From Lentimicrobiaceae bacterium (GTDB lineage Bacteria > Bacteroidota > Bacteroidia > Bacteroidales > JAGONC01), in assembly GCA_017993235.1 (NCBI GenBank), contig JAGONC010000010.1, positions 19,085-83,084 of the forward strand: DNA of 64,000 nucleotides. The letters run 5' to 3'. Positions 35,239 to 43,842 of this stretch are shown one piece after another; positions within the stretch are counted from its first letter, which is position 1; every line of letters begins with the position of its first letter. The notes below the pieces were generated by a model. That model did not search any database. It saw nothing but the letters and a program-made list of their open reading frames with translations, and was not told where the DNA came from. The translations under genes were made by a program, and so were the position numbers.

Positions 35239-37800
35239 ATGAAAAAAATTGCTTATTTTCTGATAATCGTAGGATTATTTCTGGTCAGCTTATTTTTTAT
35301 AGTGGGCAGGCATACAAAAGATAAAATCCATCGACCGGTTACTAAAGTGGCGAAGACCTATCCGGGTGACTGGCTTGCGTATCAGCGCGCCTACCCCCAC
35401 GGCCAGATCAATACCCGTTCGTATCTGCAGGCCTTTGAGAAAGCGGCGGAGATGCAGAATGGTTCAGCACGTTCCGGTTTTGATTATGAGCTGATGGGGC
35501 CAACCAATATTGGCGGCCGTATCACGGATATCGCCGTGCATCCTGATTCTCCGTTCACCTGGTACATTGGAGCTTCCACGGGAGGCATTTTTAAAACCAC
35601 TGACGGGGGTAACACATGGGAGAACGTTTTCATTCATGCACCGCTGATTTCCATCGGGGATCTGGAAATCGATCCGACGGATGAAAATATCATTTATGCT
35701 GGCACCGGTGAAGCCAATTCTTCCAGCTTTAGTTTTCTGGGAAATGGCATCTATAAATCCACCGATGCGGGCCAGACCTGGAGCCACATGGGGCTAGATT
35801 ATTCAGCCTACATCGGGCGGATCGTGGTGGATTACAACGACCCCCAGCGCATTTTCGCGGCTGCCTGCGGTACCCTGTTCACTCCGGATGAAAACCGCGG
35901 TGTGTACCGAAGCCAGGATGGAGGAAGTACCTGGGAAAAGGTCCTTTTTATCACCGATTCCACCTCCGCCATCGATATTGTGCAGCATCCCCAGAATCCC
36001 GACATTTTATTCGCCGCCATGTGGGAGCGCATCCGGGGACTGAGTTACAGAACCTCCTTTGGGCTGAGCTCTGGAGTGTATAAATCCATTGATGGTGGGG
36101 ATACATGGACGGAGATCACCGGCTGGTTACCTTACGGCCATAATGTCGGCAGGATCGGGATTGATATTGCAAAGTCAAATCCGAATGTGATGTATGCCTT
36201 CTATGATATGGATAATTCAGAAGTCAGGGTGTACCGTTCGGATGATGGGGGGGAAAGCTGGTACCGGACCAATGACAATGCCCTGCATGGTATGAACAGC
36301 AACTTCGGATGGTACTTCGGGCAGATCCGGGTCGACATTCATGATGAGAATAAAGTATATGTATTTGGTGTGGAAGCCTTCCGTTCGACAAACGGTGGTA
36401 ATAGCTGGACGGTGATGGGAGACTCGGACTTTCACGTTGATCACCACGCATTGTACATGGACAAGAACATGAGCCTGTACCTGGAAGGAAACGACGGAGG
36501 GTTATACAAGAGCACCGACTACAGCAATACCTGGGTAAAGGTGAATAATCTGCCGATCACTCAGTTTTATGCCATTGATATTGATTACCTCAATCCTGAA
36601 CGGATTTATGGGGGTACACAGGATAATAACACCATCCGGACCTCCACGGGCAACCTTGACGACTGGGAAGTCCTTCTGGGGGGTGATGGTTTTTATACCC
36701 TGGTCAATTACACGAATTCAAACATCATTTATGCGGAATATCAATACGGGCAGCTTTATAAATCCACCGACGGAGGGTATGATTTCAATTACATCGCCTG
36801 GTCGATGAGCGGCGACCGTACCAACTGGTCATCACCGCTGGTCATGCATCCCGAGGTGCCCAACACGTTGTATTTCGGAACGTACCGTATCTGGAAGACC
36901 CTCAACGGGGGTTTCCAGTGGACAGCGGTAAGTTCTGACCTGACCGACGGTGACGATGGCAGCGGATATCATACCGTATCTACCCTGGATATTTCCCGGG
37001 TGGATCCCGACATTGTTCTGGCTGGAACAGATGATGGTCATGTGCATATTTCCCTTGACGCAGGAGCCTCATGGAATGAAATTTCGGAAGGACTTCCCAA
37101 GCGGTGGATCACACGCGTGAAGTGCGATCCTTCCTACCCGGATGTGATCTATACAACGCTTTCAGGTTTTCGCTGGGACGAGCCCATCGCTCATGTTTAT
37201 CGGTCAAACGATCTGGGGCAGTCCTGGGAAAATATCAGCGGAAATCTTCCGGAGCTTCCGGTCAATGCAATGGTGATCGATCCGGATGTGACTGACCGGT
37301 ATATTGTGGGCACGGATGCCGGACTTTTCCTGACCGAAGACGGTGGCGAAAGCTGGTGGGGCGTTTCAGGCGGACTGGGGAATGTGCCCATTTACGATAT
37401 GAAGATCCTGGACTACGACCGCACGCTCTATGTTGGCACCTATGGTCTTTCGATCTACCGGGTTGACCTGGATGACCTGGCCGTGGGCATTCCGGAATCC
37501 GAATCCACCTTGGCCGGCAATCCTGAGGTTACCGTTTATCCCAATCCCGTGGCACTGACCGGTGCCCGGTCATTATCCATTGACATTGCCCTGAAGGAAG
37601 CCGGCTACCTGAAAGCCGTCATTCTTGATGAGTCGGGGCGGACCGTATATTCACTTGCAGACGGAGAATTTGCAAAGGATTTCTGTAAACTTTCCTGGAA
37701 CGGTAGGAATGGGGCAGGAGAGAGGATGGGGCCCGGACTTTATTTCCTGCAGGTGACCTGCGGTTCTGCGGGATCCATCACCAAGATCGTGGTTCTCTGA
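35239..37800 (+). CDS. Secreted VPS10/sortilin-like Asp-box (BNR) propeller protein
   Basis: An 853-residue exported protein. Residues of about 4-22 are a signal peptide or anchor. From about 80 to 740 there are some eleven Asp-box motifs (S/T-x-D-x-G-x-T-W type): TTDGGNTWE, STDAGQTWS, SQDGGSTWE, SIDGGDTWT, SDDGGESWY, STNGGNSWT, SLDAGASWN, SNDLGQSWE, TEDGGESWW and weaker ones. This fits two stacked propellers as in VPS10/glycosyl-hydrolase-like proteins. The end (VTVYPNPVALTG, then GPGLYFLQVT) is a type IX sorting or FlgD-like Ig domain. Asp-boxes are structural, so enzyme activity (for example xyloglucanase or sialidase) cannot be claimed. The next gene starts 19 bases after. Confidence 0.85.
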   Translation: MKKIAYFLIIVGLFLVSLFFIVGRHTKDKIHRPVTKVAKTYPGDWLAYQRAYPHGQINTRSYLQAFEKAAEMQNGSARSGFDYELMGPTNIGGRITDIAVHPDSPFTWYIGASTGGIFKTTDGGNTWENVFIHAPLISIGDLEIDPTDENIIYAGTGEANSSSFSFLGNGIYKSTDAGQTWSHMGLDYSAYIGRIVVDYNDPQRIFAAACGTLFTPDENRGVYRSQDGGSTWEKVLFITDSTSAIDIVQHPQNPDILFAAMWERIRGLSYRTSFGLSSGVYKSIDGGDTWTEITGWLPYGHNVGRIGIDIAKSNPNVMYAFYDMDNSEVRVYRSDDGGESWYRTNDNALHGMNSNFGWYFGQIRVDIHDENKVYVFGVEAFRSTNGGNSWTVMGDSDFHVDHHALYMDKNMSLYLEGNDGGLYKSTDYSNTWVKVNNLPITQFYAIDIDYLNPERIYGGTQDNNTIRTSTGNLDDWEVLLGGDGFYTLVNYTNSNIIYAEYQYGQLYKSTDGGYDFNYIAWSMSGDRTNWSSPLVMHPEVPNTLYFGTYRIWKTLNGGFQWTAVSSDLTDGDDGSGYHTVSTLDISRVDPDIVLAGTDDGHVHISLDAGASWNEISEGLPKRWITRVKCDPSYPDVIYTTLSGFRWDEPIAHVYRSNDLGQSWENISGNLPELPVNAMVIDPDVTDRYIVGTDAGLFLTEDGGESWWGVSGGLGNVPIYDMKILDYDRTLYVGTYGLSIYRVDLDDLAVGIPESESTLAGNPEVTVYPNPVALTGARSLSIDIALKEAGYLKAVILDESGRTVYSLADGEFAKDFCKLSWNGRNGAGERMGPGLYFLQVTCGSAGSITKIVVL

Positions 37801-37819
37801 TCATAAAACCAGCGTAGCC

Positions 37820-38524
37820 ATGAACATTGTCGTCACAGGGGCCAGCCGGGGCGTGGGGAATGCACTGGTCAGGGAATTTGCTAAAAATCCTGATGACAGC
37901 ATCGTTGCCATCTCCCGAAACAGCCGTGCATTGGACGATCTTCGCTCCTGGTGCATCAACAACCATCCTCACAGCCAGATCTTTCCTGTTGGCTATGATC
38001 TCTCCCGGGGAGCATTGGATAGGGATCTGTTGCCAGTCATCAGGAAACATGTTGATCGGGCCGATGTGCTGGTCAACAATGCCGGCCTGCTGATCCATAA
38101 GCCGTTATCGGGATTTTCTCCGGATGATGTCGACCAGTTACTGGATATCAACTTCAAAGCTGCTTTTTTCCTGATCCAGGCCCTGGTACCCTGGATGAAT
38201 CCCGGGGCTCATATCGTCAACATCGGCAGCATGGGTGGTGTGCAGGGCAGCGTTAAATTCCCGGGCATGTCGGTGTACAGTGCCAGCAAAGGTGCACTGG
38301 CCATTCTGACCGAATGCCTGGCCGCGGAACTGGAACCGGAAGGAATATCGGTGAATATGCTTGCATTTGGTGCCGTGGATACGGAAATGCTTCAGATGGC
38401 TTTTCCCGGTTATAAAGCGCCGGTTACGGCGGAGGAAATGGCTTCATTCATTGCGGACTTCTCCCGAAGGGGTCATCATTTCTTTAATGGCAAAGTGCTT
38501 CCCTTGTCTTTGTCTACCCCCTGA
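37820..38524 (+). CDS. Short-chain dehydrogenase/reductase
   Basis: A 234-residue classical SDR oxidoreductase. Seen: nucleotide-binding TGASRGVG (6-13), NNAG (86-89), and the catalytic triad S137 (NIGSMGG), Y153 and K157 (YSASK). The later phrase VNMLAFGAVDTEML, which follows the active site, is normal. The arginine after the glycine motif suggests NADP preference, but this is only a hint. The substrate is unknown. It lies 19 bases after the Asp-box gene and may be read from the same transcript. Confidence 0.88.
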   Translation: MNIVVTGASRGVGNALVREFAKNPDDSIVAISRNSRALDDLRSWCINNHPHSQIFPVGYDLSRGALDRDLLPVIRKHVDRADVLVNNAGLLIHKPLSGFSPDDVDQLLDINFKAAFFLIQALVPWMNPGAHIVNIGSMGGVQGSVKFPGMSVYSASKGALAILTECLAAELEPEGISVNMLAFGAVDTEMLQMAFPGYKAPVTAEEMASFIADFSRRGHHFFNGKVLPLSLSTP

Positions 38525-38565
38525 TCCATATTTCACTCCGAAGAAATGTTACCGGTCTCCGGAAA

Positions 38566-38578
38566 AAAAGTACTTTTG
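38566..38578 (+). promoter_or_regulatory. rseC promoter -7 element overlapped by a 12-bp palindrome
   Basis: TACTTTTG (38571-38578) is an exact TAnnTTTG match, 17 bases before the rseC ATG. It lies within the perfect palindrome AAAAGTACTTTT (38566-38577). Confidence 0.5.
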
Positions 38579-38595
38579 CAGAAATTCCGGTCACA

Positions 38596-39021
38596 ATGAG
38601 TCAAAAGATGGATAGCATATGCCATGAAGGCACCATTGAAAAGGTGGATGACCAGTCGGTTTATGTTAAGATCCAATCCGCTTCTGCATGTTCATCCTGT
38701 CAGATAAAAGGGGCCTGTAACCTTGCAGAATCCAGGGATAAGATCGTTGAGGTGAACCGGGCTGTGGGTGAAGCGTATTCAGTCGGAGAAAAGGTCGATC
38801 TGGTCATGGAGCAATCTTCCGGAACCCGTGCAGTGATCCTGGCTTACCTTATTCCGTTCGTGCTTGTTCTGCTGTCACTGGTCATTCTGTTGTCAGCCGG
38901 TGTGAAGGAGGGTATTTCAGCTCTTTTGTCCATTTTTTTGCTCATCCCTTACTATTTACTATTGTACTCCTTCAGGGATAAATTGAAAAAGAAATTCAGC
39001 ACGACCATTCGGATCAGATAA
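38596..39021 (+). CDS. rseC: SoxR-reducing system protein RseC family
   Basis: A 141-residue membrane protein of the RseC/MucC family. The N-terminal domain is small and cysteine-bearing, with CSSCQIKGAC (C-x2-C-x5-C), which can hold a metal or FeS centre. Two membrane helices follow, at about 77-97 and 102-121, then a basic tail. In Escherichia coli RseC works with the Rsx (Rnf) complex to reduce SoxR. In Bacteroidota an rseC gene usually opens the rnf operon. Here rnfB is 2.5 kb away, beyond a secreted-protein gene. The ATG is 17 bases after a good -7 element. Confidence 0.88.
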   Translation: MSQKMDSICHEGTIEKVDDQSVYVKIQSASACSSCQIKGACNLAESRDKIVEVNRAVGEAYSVGEKVDLVMEQSSGTRAVILAYLIPFVLVLLSLVILLSAGVKEGISALLSIFLLIPYYLLLYSFRDKLKKKFSTTIRIR

Positions 39022-39088
39022 TCCAGATGGATTACAGCCAATTAATTGAAAAAGAATTTGTTGATTATAAAATTAAGAACCATCGGGA

Positions 39089-41440
39089 ATGAAAAAAGCC
39101 TTTACATTAATGACCGGTTTATTATTGCTCATTTTGGGTGCCTTTTCACAGGAACAATCCACGGGCCCGGCTCAGGTGAGCAAAGCAGCCTATTTTGACA
39201 AGACCCGGCCACTGCGGGATATGCCGGTTATCCTGCCTGGTGAAAGGATCAGAAGCTGGAAGAACAGCATGATCAAGAATCCTTCGCTAAAACGCACATT
39301 TACGGATGAACAGAAAGCATATTTTGAGACCGTAACGGATCCCGTTGCGCAGATGCGGATGGGCGAGCGCAGTCAGCGCGGTCCTATCCGGAATTTTAAA
39401 GGGATTGGCAATGTGAATAGCGTCTATCCGCCGGACACCGAAGGAGACGTAGGGCCCAATCATTATTTCCAGATGATCAATCTTTCGTTTGCCATCTGGG
39501 ACAAGGACGGGAACAAGCTTTACGGGCCTGTTGACAACGCCACGCTATGGTTTGGCTTTGCAGGGCCCTGGACAGGTACGAACGATGGGGATCCCGTTGT
39601 CATGTACGATCATCTTGCCGACCGCTGGGTTGCTTCGCAGTTTGCCATCAATACGGATGACGGTTCCTACTGGGAACTGGTAGCTGTTTCGGCAACCGGT
39701 GATCCCCTGGGGGAATATTACCGGTATGCCTTTCAGTTCCCTGCATTCAACGATTACCCCAAACTCGGCGTTTGGCCTGACGGTTATTATGCCACCTTCA
39801 ACATGTTCGGAGGGAATACCCATGGAGCCGTATCATCTTTTGAGCGGGAGAAGATGCTGGCAGGCGACCCGGATGCCCAGATGGTCTATTTTGATATGTG
39901 GGGGACATTCAGCCTTCTTCCAGCCGACATCGACGGCCCGGTTCCTCCCCCGGGTTCACCCAATTATATCATCCATCGCCGCGTATGGGAAGATCAGCAC
40001 CTGGAGGTCTATGCCATGCAGGTGGACTGGGACAATCCGGATAATTCGACCATCGGCCTGGTCGCTGATCTGGCAACGCTGCCCTATAATGCCAGCCTGG
40101 ACGGAATACCTCAGCCCGGGACCGATGTCCGGCTGGATGACCTTGCGGTCATGCTGATGTACAGACTTCAGTACCGGAACTTTAATGATTATGAAGTTTT
40201 GCTGACCAACCATACGGTGAAGGTGAACAATCATGCTGCCGTACGCTGGTACGAGCTGAGAAAGGAAGAGGGATCCTGGTACATCTATCAGCAGGGGACC
40301 TATGCACCGGATGATGAAAATCGTTGGATGGCAAGCATCGCCATGAATGGAGCGGGTGAAATTGCGCTGGGTTACTCCGTTTCCAGTTCGAACACCCATC
40401 CCTCCATACGGTTTACCGGGCGATCGCCCGATGCACCTCTCGGGGAAATGAACTATGCTGAAATGGAAATCATTGCCGGACAGGGCTCGCAGACGGTCCT
40501 GAACCGGTGGGGCGATTACAGTTGTATGACCGTTGATCCGGTTGACGATTATACCTTCTGGTTTACCCAGGAATATATGGGAAGCTGGAGCACACGCATC
40601 GCCTCCTTTGATTTCGGGCCCATCCTGCCGCCGCTGATCGTTGCTGCCGGCGATACACTGGTATGCGAAGACGTACCCTTTACCGCTGTGGCGAAAGGCA
40701 CCTATGTACAATCTGTTCTCTGGACGACTGACGGTGATGGCTTCTTTGTCCCCTCTCCGCCCATCAACCTGGAACAGGGGTACATCCGTGGACCGGGAGA
40801 CATTGCCAACGGGGGATATACGCTTACCATTACGGCCTATGGTTATGAATCCGGAATGGAAGCCTATGACACCATGTATGTTGCCATAGGTAACTGGCCG
40901 AGCGTTTTTGCCGGCAATGACACAACCATCTGTTACAACACGTCGATAACCCTTGAAGGAGAAGCCTCCAATGCTTCGGAAATTCTCTGGACGACGCCCG
41001 GAGATGGCTTTTTCGATGATCCATCCATTTTACAGGCTATCTATACACCGGGTGCATCTGACATTGCCAACGGATCGGTAAGGCTCACCCTTACGGGTTA
41101 TCCGATAGATCCCTGCGAAGAGCCAAAGAACGACAAGGTCAGGGTCAGGTTTGATCCCTGCACCGCCGTCAGCGAAAATCCCGGGCAGGATGTTCAGGTG
41201 AAGATCGTTCCCAACCCGGCCACGGATTCTTTTCACGTGTACATACTGGGATTGAAGGAGCGATCCTATGATATCAGTCTCCTGAACCAGGCGGGGGAAA
41301 GGATTTTTACAAAAACAGGCGCTCCCGGTTCCGCACCCGTAGACGAGCAATTCATCATGCGTTACCAGCCAAAAGGGATCTATTTTGTCGAGATCAGGTC
41401 AGGGGATGTCATCCGTACGGAAAAAGTGATCGTACAGTAG
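39089..41440 (+). CDS. Large type IX-secreted protein of unknown function
   Basis: A 783-residue secreted protein. A signal peptide covers about residues 1-20. Residues of about 100-510 form a beta-rich domain (YPPDTEGDVGPNHYFQMINL, then DPVVMYDHLADRWVASQFA) of a type I have seen only as hypothetical. Residues of about 515-690 hold two Ig-like repeats built on (V/I)LWTT-x-GDGFF, then PG-x-x-DIANG-x-x-LT. The last 80 residues (VKIVPNPATDSFHVYIL to RTEKVIVQ) are a type IX sorting domain. It sits between rseC and rnfB, which are normally neighbours, 67 bases after rseC. I assign no function. Confidence 0.82.
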   Translation: MKKAFTLMTGLLLLILGAFSQEQSTGPAQVSKAAYFDKTRPLRDMPVILPGERIRSWKNSMIKNPSLKRTFTDEQKAYFETVTDPVAQMRMGERSQRGPIRNFKGIGNVNSVYPPDTEGDVGPNHYFQMINLSFAIWDKDGNKLYGPVDNATLWFGFAGPWTGTNDGDPVVMYDHLADRWVASQFAINTDDGSYWELVAVSATGDPLGEYYRYAFQFPAFNDYPKLGVWPDGYYATFNMFGGNTHGAVSSFEREKMLAGDPDAQMVYFDMWGTFSLLPADIDGPVPPPGSPNYIIHRRVWEDQHLEVYAMQVDWDNPDNSTIGLVADLATLPYNASLDGIPQPGTDVRLDDLAVMLMYRLQYRNFNDYEVLLTNHTVKVNNHAAVRWYELRKEEGSWYIYQQGTYAPDDENRWMASIAMNGAGEIALGYSVSSSNTHPSIRFTGRSPDAPLGEMNYAEMEIIAGQGSQTVLNRWGDYSCMTVDPVDDYTFWFTQEYMGSWSTRIASFDFGPILPPLIVAAGDTLVCEDVPFTAVAKGTYVQSVLWTTDGDGFFVPSPPINLEQGYIRGPGDIANGGYTLTITAYGYESGMEAYDTMYVAIGNWPSVFAGNDTTICYNTSITLEGEASNASEILWTTPGDGFFDDPSILQAIYTPGASDIANGSVRLTLTGYPIDPCEEPKNDKVRVRFDPCTAVSENPGQDVQVKIVPNPATDSFHVYILGLKERSYDISLLNQAGERIFTKTGAPGSAPVDEQFIMRYQPKGIYFVEIRSGDVIRTEKVIVQ

Positions 41441-41502
41441 CCTGGTGGCAGCTATCCTTTTTCATTGTGAAAAAAATAACAGACTGATCATTCGCCTTCA
41501 GT

Positions 41503-41519
41503 AAATGTTTTTACATTTG
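41503..41519 (+). promoter_or_regulatory. rnf operon promoter with overlapping inverted repeat
   Basis: TACATTTG (41512-41519) is an exact TAnnTTTG match, 63 bases before rnfB. AAATGT-TTTT-ACATTT (41503-41518) is a perfect inverted repeat covering it, as an operator would. Confidence 0.5.
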
Positions 41520-41569
41520 TACCACTGATGTGAATATCCTGATAAAGTAATTCATTTTATTATTTTGAA

Positions 41570-41576
41570 AGGAGAT
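41570..41576 (+). promoter_or_regulatory. Shine-Dalgarno site of rnfB
   Basis: AGGAGAT lies seven bases after its GGAG core from the GTG at 41582 and decides that start. Such strong sites are not seen before most other genes here. Confidence 0.7.
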
Positions 41577-41581
41577 CTATT

Positions 41582-42454
41582 GTGGACAATGTGATGCTCA
41601 ATGCGGTCATTTCTTTATCCGCTCTCGGGATCGTCTTCGCTGTCATTCTGTACTTTGTTGCCCAGAAGTTTAAGGTTGTGGAGGATCCGCGCATTGATAC
41701 CGTGAACGAGGCATTACCCGGTGCCAATTGCGGGGGTTGCGGATTTGCGGGTTGCCGCAATTTTGCGGAAAGCCTGGTAAAGGCCGGCAATATGGAAGGT
41801 TTCTTTTGCCCTGTGGGAGGGAATGCAACGATGACCGTGGTGGGGGGCATCCTGGGCCTTCAGTCGGTCGCAAAGGAGCCCCAGGTAGCTGTTATCCGGT
41901 GCAACGGTTCACACGCCAATGCTCCGTCAAAGTACCGCTTCGACGGACCGGCCACCTGTTTCTTTGCGCATAATCTCTTTTCAGGTGAGAGTGGCTGCCC
42001 TTACGGGTGCCTTGGCCTGGGCGATTGCGTGGCTGCCTGTAAATTTGATGCGATGTTCATCGACGAGCAAACCGGATTACCGGTGGTGGTGGAAGAAAAT
42101 TGCACTGCCTGCGGCGCCTGTGTGACTGCATGCCCCCGTGACATCATTGAACTGAGGAACCAGGGACCCAAGGGAAAACGCATCTTTGTCAGTTGCGTCA
42201 ATAGGGAAAAGGGCGCCATTGCCCGGAAGAACTGCTCCGTTGCCTGCATCGGCTGTGGTAAATGCGTTAAAGCATGTCCCCATGATGCGATCACACTTGA
42301 GAATAATCTTGCCTACATCGATTTTCTCAAATGCAAGTTATGCCGCAAGTGTGCGCCTGAATGCCCCACCAATGCCATTCTGGAGATCAACTTTCCGCTG
42401 AAAAAAGTACAGCCCGCAGGTACCGAACCGAAGCCGGAAGCTGTTGAAATCTGA
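41582..42454 (+). CDS. rnfB: Rnf electron transport complex, RnfB (polyferredoxin subunit)
   Basis: A 290-residue iron-sulfur subunit that takes electrons from ferredoxin. One N-terminal membrane helix spans about 7-27. The first cluster ligands are C50, C53, C58 and C76 (CGGCGFAGC). Further cysteine groups are C139/143/149/153, C174/177/180/184, C222/225/228/232 and C251/254/257/261. That is more clusters than the enterobacterial subunit, which has the N-terminal site plus two ferredoxin clusters. The start is GTG at 41582: GGAGAT at 41571-41576 is correctly spaced for it, while the ATG at 41594 is too far. First gene of rnfBCDGEA. Confidence 0.94.
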   Translation: MDNVMLNAVISLSALGIVFAVILYFVAQKFKVVEDPRIDTVNEALPGANCGGCGFAGCRNFAESLVKAGNMEGFFCPVGGNATMTVVGGILGLQSVAKEPQVAVIRCNGSHANAPSKYRFDGPATCFFAHNLFSGESGCPYGCLGLGDCVAACKFDAMFIDEQTGLPVVVEENCTACGACVTACPRDIIELRNQGPKGKRIFVSCVNREKGAIARKNCSVACIGCGKCVKACPHDAITLENNLAYIDFLKCKLCRKCAPECPTNAILEINFPLKKVQPAGTEPKPEAVEI

Positions 42455-42494
42455 ACTTATGTTACAACTTCAAATATTTTCAGTTATTAATGAC

Positions 42495-42500
42495 AGGAGG
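42495..42500 (+). promoter_or_regulatory. Shine-Dalgarno site of rnfC
   Basis: AGGAGG lies four bases before the ATG at 42505. It falls inside the frame opened by the ATG at 42490, which argues for the later start. Confidence 0.65.
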
Positions 42501-42504
42501 ATCC

Positions 42505-43839
42505 ATGCTGAAAACATTCAAGCTTGGAGGTGTTCATCCAGCAGAAAATAAACTATCAGCTCACCAGGCCATACGGGAAATTCCCCTGCCAAAAAGGGTC
42601 TTTGTGCCTGTATCCCAGAATCTTGGCGCACCGTCCCGGGTGATCGTTCAGAATGGCGACCGGGTCCGTGCGGGTCAGCTCCTGGCGAAAGGCGAATCCT
42701 TCATTTCATCCAACATTCATTCACCTGTGTCCGGAAAAGTGTTTAAAGTGGATGAGGTGATGGATATCAGTGGTTATCGCAAGCAGGCCATTCTGATCGA
42801 TGTGGAAGGAGATGAGTGGGAAGATACCATTGACCGGTCAGACACCATCCACTGGGAAGTCACGCTGTCACCAAAGGAAATCATCGACAGGATCAGCGAG
42901 ATGGGCATTGTGGGCATGGGAGGCGCTACTTTTCCTTCACATGTCAAACTGATGGTCCCTGAAGGAAAGAAAGTGGATACGCTGATCATCAACGGGGTTG
43001 AATGTGAACCGTATCTTACGGCCGACCACCGGTTGATGCTGGAAAAGGGAGAGCAGGTGCTCATCGGCGCCTTCATCCTGATGACGGCTCTCAGAGTCGA
43101 CAGGGTGATCATCGGTATTGAGCAGAATAAGCCCGATGCCATTGCCCATCTTTCGGATCTGTGCAATAAGTTCCCGGGCTTCCGGGTTCAGGGGCTCAAG
43201 GTCAAATATCCGCAAGGCGGTGAGAAGCAATTGATCAAGGCCCTGCTGAACCGGGAAGTGCCTTCGGGTAAATTACCCTTTGAAGTGGGATGCGTTGTGC
43301 ATAATGTCGGTACTGCCTTTGCCGTTTACGAGGCTGTACAAAAGAACAAGCCTCTTTTTGAACGTGTGGTGACGGTCACGGGGAAATCCCTGATACAACC
43401 CTCCAATTTTCTTGCACGCATCGGAACACCCATTGCTGAGCTCATTGAGCAGGCTGGTGGTATTCCTGATCATACCGGGAAAATTCTGAGCGGCGGACCT
43501 ATGATGGGCAAAGCGCTTGTTTCCTTTGACACACCGGTTGTGAAAGGCATGTCAGGGATCGTGCTTCTTTCCGAAGATGAGTCCGTCAGGGTCAGGGTGC
43601 AGAATTGCATTCGCTGCTCACGGTGTGTTTCTGTCTGCCCAATGGGATTGGAACCCTACCTGATTGCCCTGCGGGTGGCAGCAGAAGACTACGAAGGTTC
43701 GGAAAAGGACCGGGTGATGGATTGCATCGAATGCGGATCCTGTCATTACACCTGCCCTTCAGGCAGACCATTGCTGGACTATATCCGTGTGGGTAAAATC
43801 AGGGTGGGTCAAATTATCAGAAACAGAGGAAAAAAATAA
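42505..43839 (+). CDS. rnfC: Rnf complex subunit RnfC
   Basis: A 444-residue NADH-side subunit of Rnf. The N-terminal sequence MLKTFKLGGVHPAENK is the family standard and favours the ATG at 42505 over 42490. Seen: the biotinyl-lipoyl-like start region, the FMN/NAD-binding segment GMGGATFPSHVKL, NGVECEPYL, and two 4Fe-4S sites near the end, CIRCSRCVSVCP and CIECGSCHYTCP. It passes electrons between FeS clusters, FMN and NAD. It follows rnfB by 50 bases and is 3 bases before rnfD. Confidence 0.95.
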   Translation: MLKTFKLGGVHPAENKLSAHQAIREIPLPKRVFVPVSQNLGAPSRVIVQNGDRVRAGQLLAKGESFISSNIHSPVSGKVFKVDEVMDISGYRKQAILIDVEGDEWEDTIDRSDTIHWEVTLSPKEIIDRISEMGIVGMGGATFPSHVKLMVPEGKKVDTLIINGVECEPYLTADHRLMLEKGEQVLIGAFILMTALRVDRVIIGIEQNKPDAIAHLSDLCNKFPGFRVQGLKVKYPQGGEKQLIKALLNREVPSGKLPFEVGCVVHNVGTAFAVYEAVQKNKPLFERVVTVTGKSLIQPSNFLARIGTPIAELIEQAGGIPDHTGKILSGGPMMGKALVSFDTPVVKGMSGIVLLSEDESVRVRVQNCIRCSRCVSVCPMGLEPYLIALRVAAEDYEGSEKDRVMDCIECGSCHYTCPSGRPLLDYIRVGKIRVGQIIRNRGKK

Positions 43840-43842
43840 GTT

